In this document: positions 16,656-26,005 of the stretch, in pieces
How the letters are laid out: every line of letters starts with the position of its first letter
Position numbering within the stretch: position 1 is the first letter of the stretch
Assembly: GCA_001689485.1 (NCBI GenBank)
Contig: LUJQ01000023.1
Coordinates: 21,663 to 74,262, forward strand
Origin: Bacteroidales bacterium M6
GTDB lineage: Bacteria > Bacteroidota > Bacteroidia > Bacteroidales > Muribaculaceae
DNA: 52,600 bases
Direction of reading: 5' to 3'
Made by a program: the position numbers and the translations under genes
The notes under the pieces: model-generated
Database searches by the model: none
The model's input: the letters and a program-made list of their open reading frames with translations, nothing else
Told to the model about the DNA's origin: nothing

Positions 16656-17789
16656 TCAGTCCAGCTTGGTCATATCCTTCAGTTCCTGCACCTCTTCCTT
16701 ACGCTGTGCCGGAGTTTCGTCATCATTGCGCATTATTATATACTGCTCATAATATGACAGGAGCAATGTGGTGAGGGGAAGTGCTATAATCATTCCCACA
16801 AAACCGAAAAGCGACCCCCATATCGAAAGCGACAACAGGATGATTGCAGGATTAAGCCCCATAGCCTTGCCCATGATGCGGGGTGTAAGGATGAGGTCGC
16901 CCACAATCTGCACTGCGGCAAACACCGCCATACATTCCCACCATTTCGTCCAAAAATCAGCTGTGCCGTTGGCAGCGTCGACCAGGCATAGCAACGTCAC
17001 AGGTATTATCGAAATATATTGGCAATAGGGAATCATGAACAAAACAGCAGTTCCCAACCCCATTATAACAGCCAACGGCAACCCGCACAACGAGAACCCC
17101 ACGCAATAGACCACGGCCACACAACATGAAATCAATGCCTGACCACGGAAATAATGATTCATGGAATTTTTCATGTCATTACCGAGCTTATAGGCGACAC
17201 CACGGAATCGCGGTGGCACCAGCAGCCTGAATCCACGCATAAGCCGGTCGTAATCCAGCATGATAAAAATCACATACAGGAAAACAATAAGCCACCCCAC
17301 TATGCCGAGAATCACATGCAGCCCCCCGTGAATCACGGTCATAGCATTGTCGAGCATGGCGTTGAGATTCTGATTCATCAATTTCTGTGCCAGATGTTCG
17401 AAATCGATATTACGCTTGAGTACGTCATGGATTTCCGGGGGCAGGTAACGTATGGTTATATCCGACGCCGAATATTTACGCATCAGTTCTGCCATCTGGT
17501 GCAACTCGTCGATAATCGAAGGTACGAAGAAATAAATCAATATGGCAAAGAACAGGGCAGCCTCGAAAAGGGTGATAAAAACGGCAGCCATGCGCCCCTT
17601 GAGCCTCAGTATCGAACGGTTATACTGCACAAACGGTTCTAACAGGTAGGCAATCAGACATGACACTAGAAACGGGAGCAACACATCTTTTAGCATGTCG
17701 ATAAACCACACCGCTGCAGCAACTGCAGCAACGGAAATCAGAAGCCGCACAACGCGGTCGAACGTATAGGGACGTGCCGAAGTCGTCAT
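16656..17789 (-). CDS. AI-2E-family transporter (PerM/YdiK-like)
   Basis: A 377-residue integral membrane protein with about eight membrane helices in the family pattern: two N-terminal helices, a long extracytoplasmic loop (about 95-150), then a hydrophobic C-terminal half including the GLNPAIILLSLSIWGSLFG and IIALPLTTLL motifs. Members export autoinducer-2 or exchange Na+/H+ in some species, but the substrate is usually unknown and cannot be assigned here. The C-terminal 25 residues are charged and cytoplasmic. It converges on the rluD-like gene. Confidence 0.88.
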   Translation of the reverse strand: MTTSARPYTFDRVVRLLISVAAVAAAVWFIDMLKDVLLPFLVSCLIAYLLEPFVQYNRSILRLKGRMAAVFITLFEAALFFAILIYFFVPSIIDELHQMAELMRKYSASDITIRYLPPEIHDVLKRNIDFEHLAQKLMNQNLNAMLDNAMTVIHGGLHVILGIVGWLIVFLYVIFIMLDYDRLMRGFRLLVPPRFRGVAYKLGNDMKNSMNHYFRGQALISCCVAVVYCVGFSLCGLPLAVIMGLGTAVLFMIPYCQYISIIPVTLLCLVDAANGTADFWTKWWECMAVFAAVQIVGDLILTPRIMGKAMGLNPAIILLSLSIWGSLFGFVGMIIALPLTTLLLSYYEQYIIMRNDDETPAQRKEEVQELKDMTKLD

Positions 17790-17929
17790 TTAGATTATAA
17801 GGAATTATTAAAGAAACAAAATGGCTGCATACCCGGCAAAACAACTGATGACAATGAAAAGCCTGCCGTGCAGCCCTGCAAAATTACTCATTAATACTCA
17901 TTAAATTTCCAATTAGCGACATTTTTAGT

Positions 17930-17937
17930 TACTTTTG
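17930..17937 (+). promoter_or_regulatory. -7 box for the MFS transporter gene
   Basis: TACTTTTG matches TAnnTTTG and lies 27 bases before the chosen ATG at 17965. This also argues against the upstream in-frame ATG at 17935, which would overlap the box. Confidence 0.55.
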
Positions 17938-17964
17938 TCACTCAAAACCAACATTACTCTATTT

Positions 17965-19668
17965 ATGGCAAAAGCTGAACTACGCAACCTTAACGACAAG
18001 GCATGGGCACGCTGGACCGCACTCGGACTGCTCGCCTTCGCCATGTTCTGTTCCTACATCTTCATGGACATCCTATCCCCGATCAAAGACCTCCTTCAGT
18101 CAACCCGAGGGTGGGATTCAACGGCATTCGGCACAATGCAAGGATCGGAAACATTCCTCAACGTGTTTATCTTCTTCCTCATTTTCGCGGGAATCATCCT
18201 TGACAAAATGGGGGTCAGGTTCACAGCCCTGCTTTCAGGCGCTGTTATGCTCGTGGGAGCGACAATCAACTGGTATGCACTTACCGACAGCTTCTTAGGC
18301 AGCTCGCTTGACATTTGGTTCACAAACCACCTCAACTACATACCGGGCTTCGACGAACTCGGCATCTCACCATTCTACGAAGGGATGCCCGCATCGGCAA
18401 AACTGTCGGCTGTCGGCTTCATGATTTTCGGGTGCGGCGTTGAAATGGCCGGTATTACCGTAAGCCGAGGCATTGTGAAATGGTTCAAGGGCCGCGAAAT
18501 GGCATTGGCCATGGGTTCGGAAATGGCACTGGCACGCCTCGGCGTTGCCACATGTATGATTTTCTCGCCTATGTTTGCCGAACTTGGCGGCGAAATCAGT
18601 GTTGCGCGCTCTGTGGCATTCGGCGTCGTGCTGCTTATGATAGCCCTGATAATGTTTATCGTTTACTTCTTCATGGATAAGAAACTCGATGAGCAGACCC
18701 ATGCCGAGGAGGAGAAAGACGAACCGTTCCAAATCAAGGACCTTGGCAAAATCCTTTCAAGCACCGGTTTTTGGCTGGTCGCCCTGCTGTGCGTACTCTA
18801 CTACTCGGCCATCTTCCCCTTCCAGAAGTATGCCGTAAATATGTTGCAATGCAACATCACCCTCAATGCCCCGCTCGAAGGCTCGTTCTGGGCATCTGAT
18901 TCCGTTACCGTAATCCAGTATGTAATTATGATCGTTGTGGCTGCGGCAGCTTTTGCAAGTAACTTCTCAAAAAATAAGGCCGTGCGCTACGTGACCCTTG
19001 CAATCGCCGTTATCGCCCTGGTAACATATTGCTTCATGGGCTACAAACGCCAATCTGCAGCCGCCATCTTCGCGGTTTTCCCCCTGCTCGCAGTGGGAAT
19101 TACCCCCATCCTTGGCAAATATGTCGACTATAAGGGAAAAGCGGCCTCCATGCTCGTACTCGGAGCGCTCCTGCTTATTGCATGCCACCTCACATTCGCA
19201 TTCATCCTCCCCACATTCAAAGGCAACGACATTGCAGGCGTATGTGTAGCTTATCTCACCATTCTTGTGCTCGGCGCATCATTCTCGCTGGTTCCCGCAT
19301 CACTTTGGCCCAGCGTTCCCAAACTCGTCGACTCCAAAATCATCGGTTCTGCCTACGCCCTGATTTTCTGGATTCAGAACATCGGTCTGTGGCTGTTCCC
19401 GCTCCTGATCGGAAAGGTGCTCGACAGCACCAATCCACAGGTGTCGCAAGCTGTTGCTGACGGCACCATGACCCCGGAAGTGGCCGCCGTGAGCTACAAT
19501 TACACCTGGCCGCTGGTGATGCTGGCATGCCTCGGAGTGGCAGCCCTTATCCTCGGTCTCATCCTCAAAGTCATCGACCGCCGCAAGGGTCTCGGCCTTG
19601 AAGAGCCTAACATAAAGGAGCCCCGGACTGAAATCCTCGAATCAGAGGCTATTGCCGTAGAGGAATAA
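17965..19668 (+). CDS. Major facilitator superfamily transporter
   Basis: A 567-residue protein with about twelve hydrophobic segments, a glycine-rich and charged loop after the second helix (AGIILDKMGVRF) typical of MFS motif A, and a cytoplasmic central loop rich in Glu/Lys (about 240-265, DEQTHAEEEKDE). A second motif-A-like LGKYVDYKGKAAS begins the C-terminal half. This layout resembles a Bacteroidetes group of MFS carriers loosely related to MFSD1-like proteins; the substrate is unknown. It stands alone and ends at a strong terminator. Confidence 0.88.
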   Translation: MAKAELRNLNDKAWARWTALGLLAFAMFCSYIFMDILSPIKDLLQSTRGWDSTAFGTMQGSETFLNVFIFFLIFAGIILDKMGVRFTALLSGAVMLVGATINWYALTDSFLGSSLDIWFTNHLNYIPGFDELGISPFYEGMPASAKLSAVGFMIFGCGVEMAGITVSRGIVKWFKGREMALAMGSEMALARLGVATCMIFSPMFAELGGEISVARSVAFGVVLLMIALIMFIVYFFMDKKLDEQTHAEEEKDEPFQIKDLGKILSSTGFWLVALLCVLYYSAIFPFQKYAVNMLQCNITLNAPLEGSFWASDSVTVIQYVIMIVVAAAAFASNFSKNKAVRYVTLAIAVIALVTYCFMGYKRQSAAAIFAVFPLLAVGITPILGKYVDYKGKAASMLVLGALLLIACHLTFAFILPTFKGNDIAGVCVAYLTILVLGASFSLVPASLWPSVPKLVDSKIIGSAYALIFWIQNIGLWLFPLLIGKVLDSTNPQVSQAVADGTMTPEVAAVSYNYTWPLVMLACLGVAALILGLILKVIDRRKGLGLEEPNIKEPRTEILESEAIAVEE

Positions 19669-19700
19669 TCCCGTTCCGGCAACCACATCCATTATCATGA

Positions 19701-19750
19701 AACACCGGGCGGCGCACCACAATCAATGGTGCATCGCCCGGTGTTTTATC
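19701..19750. terminator. Bidirectional terminator between the MFS and DUF1015 genes
   Basis: AACACCGGGCGGCGCACCA pairs with TGGTGCATCGCCCGGTGTT over 19 positions with two mismatches, a 7-base loop and a following TTAT. The flanking genes converge. Confidence 0.8.
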
Positions 19751-19872
19751 ATTTCCTGAGACAATTACATATAAAATCACATTAAACCAACGGAACATGG
19801 ACTGTGAGACCATTTCATGCCTCAAAATCCATGTTCCATAAAGTTTATTAATTGATACAATGCGGCAATCTG

Positions 19873-21117
19873 TTATACCAGTTCGTGAATCACGAGGCCC
19901 GAACGGAGCTTGGGCTCAAACCACGTGGTTTTTGGCGGCATTATGTTGCCGGTATCGGCAATATCCATAAGCTGCTTCATAGAGACCGGATACAGAGCCA
20001 GAGCCACCTTCATCTCGCCTGAGTCAACGCGGCGTTTGAGTTCGCCAAGCCCGCGTATGCCCCCCACAAAGTCGATTCGCTTGTCGCTACGCAAATCTGT
20101 AATCCCAAGAATATCGCGCAGAATCAGGTCTGAAGAAATCGTCACATCAAGCACTCCAATCGGGTCGGCATCGTTATAACGTCCCTCGCGCGGAGTTAAC
20201 GAATACCAGCGACCTTCAAGGTAAAGCGAGAAATTGTGCAAGGCTGCCGGATTATAGATTTCAGCGCCCTTCTCTTCTACCACGAAATCCTTCTCGAGGC
20301 GTGCAAGGAACTCTTCAGGAGTAAGCCCGTTCAGGTCGCGCACCACGCGGTTATAGTCGATGATACGAAGATGCGATGCCGGGAAAGCAACAGCGAGGAA
20401 GTAATTATATTCTTCCTCGCCGGTATGCGAGGAATCCCCTTCGGCCTTCTCCAGCCCCACACGTGCAGCGGCAGCCGAACGGTGATGGCCGTCGGCGATA
20501 TACAGATGAGGCATCTTGGCGAATTCCTCGGTAATGACAGCCGTCATAGCGTCATCGTCAATCACCCAGAAATGATGCCCGAACCCGTCGGGTGCAGTGA
20601 AGTCATATTCAGGCGTACCGGCTGCAACAGTGCGGATAATCTCTTCCAGGCGCTCGTTATCGGGAAAGGCAAAAAACACAGGTTCGATATTTGCATTATT
20701 GATGCGCACATGCTTCATGCGGTCATCTTCCTTGTCGCGGCGGGTAAGCTCATGCTTTTTAATCACACCATTCACATAATCGTGAACATTGGCAGCAATT
20801 ACAATACCATACTGGGTACGCCCGTCCATTGTCTGCGCGTATATATAATAATGGTCGCAATCGTCTTGCACCAGCCATCCCTTTTCACGGAACGAACGGA
20901 AATTCTCCACAGCCTTGTCATAAACCTTAGGGTCATGCTCGTCGGTTCCGGGTTCGAAATCGATTTCCGGCTTTATTATATGATATAACGACTTGGGGTT
21001 ACCTTCGGCCTCCGCACGGGCCTCTTCGGAGTTTAACACATCATAGGGGCGCGACGCCACCTCTTCGATAAATTCTTTCGGCGGACGGATTCCTCTGAAA
21101 GGTTTTACTTTAGCCAT
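19873..21117 (-). CDS. DUF1015 family protein
   Basis: A 414-residue soluble protein whose start (AKVKPFRGIRPPKE..VASRPYDVLNSEEAR) and central IADGHHRSAAAARVG motif identify DUF1015. In several bacteria the family neighbours serine-biosynthesis genes, but no biochemical role is established. No such neighbours are present here. The conserved Asp-Gly-His-His cluster could bind a metal or nucleotide; this is inference. It has no signal peptide or membrane segment. Confidence 0.9.
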   Translation of the reverse strand: MAKVKPFRGIRPPKEFIEEVASRPYDVLNSEEARAEAEGNPKSLYHIIKPEIDFEPGTDEHDPKVYDKAVENFRSFREKGWLVQDDCDHYYIYAQTMDGRTQYGIVIAANVHDYVNGVIKKHELTRRDKEDDRMKHVRINNANIEPVFFAFPDNERLEEIIRTVAAGTPEYDFTAPDGFGHHFWVIDDDAMTAVITEEFAKMPHLYIADGHHRSAAAARVGLEKAEGDSSHTGEEEYNYFLAVAFPASHLRIIDYNRVVRDLNGLTPEEFLARLEKDFVVEEKGAEIYNPAALHNFSLYLEGRWYSLTPREGRYNDADPIGVLDVTISSDLILRDILGITDLRSDKRIDFVGGIRGLGELKRRVDSGEMKVALALYPVSMKQLMDIADTGNIMPPKTTWFEPKLRSGLVIHELV

Positions 21118-21425
21118 TGTGATCGACTGTTAAGGTTGTTAGTAATGGGATTATTTTAAGGTCTGTTAATGACAGGTATCTGACATGAACACATTTTACT
21201 GTTGCCAGCTACCTACCCCGCAAAGATATGGATTTACCTCCGAAATAACCAAATAAAACACTTTTGTAAGACCCAAAAATCCCCCAAAACGGGACTGAAA
21301 GCATTTTTTGTGAAAATTTTCTTCCAAAACGCTTGCCAATTCAAAAATAATGCCTACCTTTGCAACGCAAACGACAAAACGGGGTACCAAGCGAGGGACA
21401 ACGGCGTTTGTAAATCGAAAATAAT
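21118..21425. other. Intergenic stretch with the tRNA promoter
   Basis: About 300 bases between DUF1015 and the first tRNA-Gly. Apart from the tRNA promoter at 21332-21362 it is AT-rich and shows no coding potential on either strand. Confidence 0.6.
21332..21362 (+). promoter_or_regulatory. Promoter of the tRNA-Gly/tRNA-Gly/tRNA-Leu group
   Basis: A -33-like CTTG (21332-21335) and a -7 box TACCTTTG (21355-21362) are separated by 19 bases, close to the Bacteroidetes consensus. The first tRNA begins about 63 bases downstream. Confidence 0.7.
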
Positions 21426-21498
<73 letters not shown>

Positions 21499-21568
21499 CA
21501 ATAGTTCTTTTACATACTGAATAAATCATGCTTTTTTTGCCAAGCGGGTTCGCGGAGGTTCCACTAAT

Positions 21569-21641
<73 letters not shown>

Positions 21642-21756
21642 CTGAATCATTTTTACCACGAATCTCACCTGCAAGGTCATTGCAAGTCTGTTAAGTCCCT
21701 TATCCGAAATGGATATGGCAACTAAAACGGATATAACATAAAGCATGATTTGGATT

Positions 21757-21840
21757 GTCCGGATGGCGGAATTGGTAGACGCGCTACTTTGAGGGGGTAG
21801 TGACCGTTTGGTCGTGTGAGTTCGAGTCTCATTTCGGACA
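21757..21840 (+). tRNA. tRNA-Leu (anticodon GAG)
   Basis: An 84-base class II tRNA: acceptor GTCCGGA/TTCGGAC with discriminator A, anticodon stem CTACT/GGTAG enclosing TTGAGGG (anticodon GAG), a short variable arm and T-arm GAGTTCGAGTCTC. CCA is not encoded. A terminator follows at once. Confidence 0.95.
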
Positions 21841-21844
21841 CTTT

Positions 21845-21893
21845 AGGGAATCCTAAGCATTTGGCATTCGAATGTTTAGGATTCCCTTTTTTT
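21845..21893 (+). terminator. Terminator of the tRNA group
   Basis: AGGGAATCCTAAGCATT pairs with AATGTTTAGGATTCCCT (17 positions, one G-T pair) and is followed by a run of seven Ts. It starts 4 bases after tRNA-Leu. Confidence 0.92.
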
Positions 21894-21972
21894 ATTTCCG
21901 TCAACCGTATGTCAACCAAAATCGTTTCTACGGAATTTGTCAACGCCGTTGACGGCAATTCAACCGATTTTA

Positions 21973-22160
21973 TTAAATGGTGGGATGTTCAATAAATTTA
22001 ATGCAAGCCACATTCAACCGTTCAAATGCAAGTCCGAGATTGGCACCGTAGGGTAATGCCGGGAAGTGTTCCGTAGCCAATCTCCACACGGTCATCTGTG
22101 TCGGGCTTTCCATCACCGTTTGCATCGCGGTACAGGAAGTCGCATAGTTCAGGCCGCTGG
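21973..22160 (-). pseudogene. Relic of a SusC/RagA-type TonB-dependent receptor (C-terminal fragment)
   Basis: Read on the minus strand, one frame gives FLYRDANGDGKPDTDDRVEIGYGTLPGIT. After a one-base shift the next frame continues YGANLGLAFERLNVACI. This is the conserved C-terminal region of SusC-family receptors (the acidic DxNGDG..D.DR segment, then IG, LP and YG). Both ends of the gene are missing, and the fragment ends at TAA after about 65 residues in total. Such receptors import glycans with SusD; no SusD remains. It lies between tRNA-Leu and a small membrane-protein gene and shows that a polysaccharide-uptake gene once stood here. Confidence 0.72.
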
Positions 22161-22208
22161 CAAGTAGCGAAGTAATCAGGAACAAACCGGCATATAGAAC
22201 ATCAGGTA

Positions 22209-22775
22209 ATGGCCAACCAGGTTACATCGGAATTCACCATCAGCCCGTCCGTGTCGGCACGACGATATTTCACACGTATCGCCGTGCGCTATTGGTGGTG
22301 TGCGGCAATCCCCGTGGCCACGTTCCTGGCTCTCGGTACTGCCGACTGGCGATGGCTTGTGGTAGCGCTTGCAGTGATTTTCATACTTGCACCCACGGCA
22401 GCAATGTTTGCCTGGTTTGCAATCGCTTCCCGCCCGGAGTCCGTTAACGGAATCTTCCCGCACAGCATACATCTATCCGACAGCGGGGATATAATAATCG
22501 AATATTTACAACTGCCAAAAAACGAAGAGGCTGAAACAACTGACAACGACATCGTGGCAACCGCGACAAGGATTCCACCCGCACGGACCATCGCCAAACA
22601 CGACATTACAAGCATACATATCGAGGGTAATTATGTAGTGGTATGCCATATGGATAAAACCAGCCGACGCAAAGCCGGCGCAACCGAACTTATCATCCCA
22701 CTCAAAGCTTTCGGCTCAAGAGCCGACATCAACTCATTTTTCAGGGAAATCGACGTAAAACAGCCAATTTCTTAA
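22209..22775 (+). CDS. Small membrane protein of unknown function
   Basis: A 188-residue protein with two adjacent membrane helices (about 28-46 and 49-70) followed by a soluble domain of about 110 residues rich in beta-type alternation (SIHLSDSGDIIIEYLQL, DITSIHIEGNYVVVCHM). The layout recalls YcxB-like proteins, in which a two-helix anchor carries a PH-like domain, but similarity is too weak to assign the family. The acidic loop around residue 105 is unusual. It has no operon partner: the LRR-protein gene follows 99 bases later with its own leader. Confidence 0.65.
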   Translation: MANQVTSEFTISPSVSARRYFTRIAVRYWWCAAIPVATFLALGTADWRWLVVALAVIFILAPTAAMFAWFAIASRPESVNGIFPHSIHLSDSGDIIIEYLQLPKNEEAETTDNDIVATATRIPPARTIAKHDITSIHIEGNYVVVCHMDKTSRRKAGATELIIPLKAFGSRADINSFFREIDVKQPIS

Positions 22776-22874
22776 TCTGGATTAATATCAGGTTACAGTC
22801 AATAGCGTATATTCGCAATCGAATTAATAATCCCACAGCACAACCCGCTATTTAACTGCTTAACCGCCAGACTT

Positions 22875-24452
22875 ATGAAAAAAGCTTTCACCCTCGCAGC
22901 CATGATGGCATTTGGCATCACATTCTTTGCCTCAGCCGCAATACCGTTGACATCCTACACGTTGAATGCCGACGGCAAGACTATTGAAAAATGGACCGGA
23001 ACCGAATCCGAAATAAACCTTGCCGACGATGAGGTGCTTAAAAACGTGGAAGCCATAGGGGCATATGCTTTTCAAAATTCGGCCGTCGAATCCATAATAT
23101 TCAACGAAGGACTTACCTCCATCGGACGCGGTGCGTTCATGGACTGCAACAACCTGACGTCTGCAACCTTTCCATCCACACTTACCAACCTTGGCAATGC
23201 GGCATTCTCCACATGCACAGCCCTGCAATCAATCACACTTCCAAATGCCTTGGCTGCAATCGGGACATCGTGCTTCTATAATTGCGAATCCCTTTCATCA
23301 GTCAACCTCGAACACACCTCGGTTACCGAACTTCCCGACGGAGTGTTCAACAGCTGCAAAAACCTGTCAGCTGTAAATCTTGGCGACAAAATAACCTCCA
23401 TAGGCGAAGAGACCTTCTATATGTGCAACTCCCTGGCATCGGTGGTGCTTCCCGCCCCCCTCACAACCATCGGTGCCAGTGCGTTTTCGGGCTGTGTGAC
23501 ATTAAAAGAAATCACATTCAATCCAACCCTTTCCGAAATCGGCAACTACGCATTCGAAGCCACCGCGATTGAGACCCTCGACCTCAGAGGACTTACAGAA
23601 CTGACTTCAATAGGCTTCAATGCTTTTTCCGAATGTGATGAAATGACAACCCTGCATCTCCCTTTGCAGGAGCCGTGGTTCGGCAACAAGGCTTTCAACC
23701 GTTGCTCTGCCCTGAAAGAGGTAGTAATCCCCGACACCTATTCGCAGATAAGCACCCAGATGTTTTATTACTGCACGGGGCTTGAAAAAGTAACCCTGGG
23801 AGAAGCAACTGCCACTATCAAAAACGGTGCGTTTTTTGACTGCACCTCACTCAAGGAAATAATATGGAACGAAAAACTCGAAACCATTGAATGGAACGTG
23901 TTTTTCGAATGCAATTCGCTCGAAACCGTCGATGTGCCGGAATCGGTAACCTCGCTTGACGATCATGCATTCAACAGTTGCGCCAAACTCGCCTCCGTCA
24001 CGCTCGGCTCCAACATCAGCACTATCGGCCAAGAGGCATTCTCCATGCTCCCCTCTTTGAAACATATGACAGTAAAAGCGGTTACCCCACCCGTCCTAGG
24101 CTCATATGCGTTCTACAAGACCGATGTGGCAAACTGCACCCTTACCGTCCCTTCCGAAAGTATCGAAGCCTATAAGGCTGCCGGGCAATGGAACGAATTC
24201 GGCACAATCGCCCAGGTTTCATCAATAGAAACCATCGGTTCCGCCACGGCCACCCCCTATAGCATCACCACTAACGCATCCGGGATTAAAATCAGCGGGC
24301 TGCCAGGAGGGGAATCGATAGCCATATATACCCCCGACGGACGCATCATCCACCGACATGCATCTACCGGGGAAGAATCCTACATAAATCTCCCGGCAGG
24401 GCTTTACCTGGTAACCATCAACGGCTCAACCCACAAAGTAGCCGTCAGGTAA
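22875..24452 (+). CDS. BspA-like leucine-rich-repeat surface protein with a T9SS-like C-terminal domain
   Basis: A 525-residue exported protein: signal peptide to about residue 22, then about 15 LRR_5/BspA-type repeats of roughly 23 residues with the pattern LxSVxLPxxLxxIGxxAFxxC (about 35-420). The end, KISGLPGGESIAIYTPDGR followed by LPAGLYLVTINGSTHKVAVR, resembles type IX secretion sorting domains (glycine-containing beta strands ending in a basic residue), which direct proteins to the surface. BspA-like proteins bind host matrix or other bacteria; the ligand here is unknown. A hairpin at 24478-24527 ends the transcript. Confidence 0.85.
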   Translation: MKKAFTLAAMMAFGITFFASAAIPLTSYTLNADGKTIEKWTGTESEINLADDEVLKNVEAIGAYAFQNSAVESIIFNEGLTSIGRGAFMDCNNLTSATFPSTLTNLGNAAFSTCTALQSITLPNALAAIGTSCFYNCESLSSVNLEHTSVTELPDGVFNSCKNLSAVNLGDKITSIGEETFYMCNSLASVVLPAPLTTIGASAFSGCVTLKEITFNPTLSEIGNYAFEATAIETLDLRGLTELTSIGFNAFSECDEMTTLHLPLQEPWFGNKAFNRCSALKEVVIPDTYSQISTQMFYYCTGLEKVTLGEATATIKNGAFFDCTSLKEIIWNEKLETIEWNVFFECNSLETVDVPESVTSLDDHAFNSCAKLASVTLGSNISTIGQEAFSMLPSLKHMTVKAVTPPVLGSYAFYKTDVANCTLTVPSESIEAYKAAGQWNEFGTIAQVSSIETIGSATATPYSITTNASGIKISGLPGGESIAIYTPDGRIIHRHASTGEESYINLPAGLYLVTINGSTHKVAVR

Positions 24453-24477
24453 AAGCCACCCACATAAAACACCCCTA

Positions 24478-24532
24478 TGTCGGCGCATGCAGGCTCGCAA
24501 TAAAAAGCAGTCAGGCTTGCGCCGACACTTTT
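24478..24532 (+). terminator. Terminator of the LRR-protein gene
   Basis: TGTCGGCGCATGC pairs with GCTTGCGCCGACA over 13 positions (one mismatch), followed by CTTTT. The rest of the roughly 300-base gap up to the RhuM gene is AT-rich and carries only a -7-like box at 24665-24672. Confidence 0.7.
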
Positions 24533-24664
24533 CCCGTTATGAAAACCAGATAACATCATCTCGATAGCTGCAATTTATTCTGACTATATAGGTTTGAACG
24601 AGAATCGGATAGAATACGCCATCGAATTAAACATTTATACAACTACGGAATCACAAAAAATTAT

Positions 24665-24672
24665 TAGCTTTG
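24665..24672 (+). promoter_or_regulatory. -7-like box upstream of the RhuM-family gene
   Basis: TAGCTTTG matches TAnnTTTG; no clear -33 partner is seen. Confidence 0.35.
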
Positions 24673-24756
24673 TGGTTTAAGTATCTATATTCGAAATGCC
24701 AAATAGGCAGTACAACTAAAACTTGATTGTATGAGTATCACTATTTTTAGCCGGAA

Positions 24757-25785
24757 ATGACAAGCATGAATGAGAATAATCAAATAATAATATATCAAGG
24801 CGAGAATGGAGAAACCCGCATTGAGGTCAAGTTTACTGGAGATACAGTATGGTTGTCGCAGCAGCAGATGTCTGAATTGTATCAGACTTCAAGAAGTAAT
24901 GTGGTTGAACACATCCAACACATATATGATGAACGGGAATTGGAAGAGCCTGCAACCTGTCGGAGATTCCGACAAGTTCGCCAAGAGGGTAATAGGCAGG
25001 TGTCACGTGAAATCCCATTTTATAATCTTGATATGATTATCTCGTTAGGATATAGAATAAGGTCTGTGATTGCAACGCACTTTAGACGATGGGCTACTGA
25101 ACGTTTGAAAGAGTACATCATAAAGGGATTTACTATGGATGACGAACGGTTAAAAGGGAACGGTGGAGGTTCGTATTGGCGTGAACTCCTTGACCGCATA
25201 CGCGACATACGTAGTTCTGAAAAAGTAATGTATCGTCAGGTTCTCGATCTCTATGCCACCGCTGTTGATTATGACCCACGTTCAGATATATCCATTGAAT
25301 TTTTCAAAATTGTTCAGAACAAACTACATTTCGCAGCACACGGACATACAGCGGCAGAGGTTATTTTTAACCGGGCAAATGCAAAGTCTCCTTTAATGGG
25401 TCTTACTTCATTCAAAGGCGACCATCCTACATTGCATGATGCTAAAATTGCCAAAAACTATCTCAGCGAAGATGAGTTGAAAATTTTAAACAATTTGGTA
25501 TCAGGATACTTTGACTTTGCAGAAATACAAGCTATGCGTCGCCGACCTATGTATATGAGCGACTATATAACACAACTTGACAACATTCTTTCATCCACAG
25601 GGGAAGCATTACTCAACCATCCAGGTTCCATAAGCCATAAACAAGCCATGGATAAGGCAGAACGAGAATATCGTATATTCCAAGTACGCGAACTGTCACC
25701 GGTAGAACGGGCATATCTTGAAACCATCAAAGCTATAAATTCCAATGCCAAAAGCCATACTGATAAACTGGATAATACCAAATGA
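24757..25785 (+). CDS. RhuM-family (virulence-associated/antirepressor-like) protein
   Basis: A 342-residue soluble protein. Its N-terminal half (WLSQQQMSELYQTSRSNVVEHI, VSREIPFYNLDMIISLGYRIRS, FRRWATERLKEYIIKGF) identifies the RhuM domain, which is shared with phage antirepressor-like and Fic-associated proteins. The C-terminal half (FKIVQNKLHFAAHGHTAAEVIFNRANA) is also typical. RhuM was first noted in a Salmonella pathogenicity island; its molecular role is not established. It is visibly more AT-rich than the core genes, stands alone and borders glycan-degrading genes, which suggests horizontal acquisition. The start could instead be the in-frame ATG at 24766. Confidence 0.85.
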   Translation: MTSMNENNQIIIYQGENGETRIEVKFTGDTVWLSQQQMSELYQTSRSNVVEHIQHIYDERELEEPATCRRFRQVRQEGNRQVSREIPFYNLDMIISLGYRIRSVIATHFRRWATERLKEYIIKGFTMDDERLKGNGGGSYWRELLDRIRDIRSSEKVMYRQVLDLYATAVDYDPRSDISIEFFKIVQNKLHFAAHGHTAAEVIFNRANAKSPLMGLTSFKGDHPTLHDAKIAKNYLSEDELKILNNLVSGYFDFAEIQAMRRRPMYMSDYITQLDNILSSTGEALLNHPGSISHKQAMDKAEREYRIFQVRELSPVERAYLETIKAINSNAKSHTDKLDNTK

Positions 25786-25946
25786 GATTTGCACTGATTT
25801 TCGATGCTGCTATAGATAAAAACCACACAGGTTTCTTCAAGCAAATCATGCGGCCACCTCTGAAATCCCTATCTTGACTTTTGACATACGTGATACAAAA
25901 CAGGACAAAACCGGCCTCTCTATACATGCATCATTGAATTAATTAC

Positions 25947-25954
25947 TACTTTTG
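25947..25954 (+). promoter_or_regulatory. -7-like box for the GH109 gene
   Basis: TACTTTTG matches TAnnTTTG and lies 51 bases before the chosen ATG at 26006. No convincing -33 element is seen. Confidence 0.4.
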
Positions 25955-26005
25955 GCAAACCAAACGGGAAACGGCAAACAACCCTCAAATCAAAAATACA
26001 AAACC

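Noticed and set aside
21909..21995. A 28-residue plus-strand reading frame (MSTKIVSTEFVNAVDG...) just after tRNA-Leu, considered as an integrase remnant
   Set aside because: Too short, no recognisable integrase motif, and no tRNA 3'-end duplication (attachment site) seen elsewhere in the window.
24757..25785. The RhuM gene as half of a toxin-antitoxin pair
   Set aside because: No small partner gene lies within 200 bases on either side.
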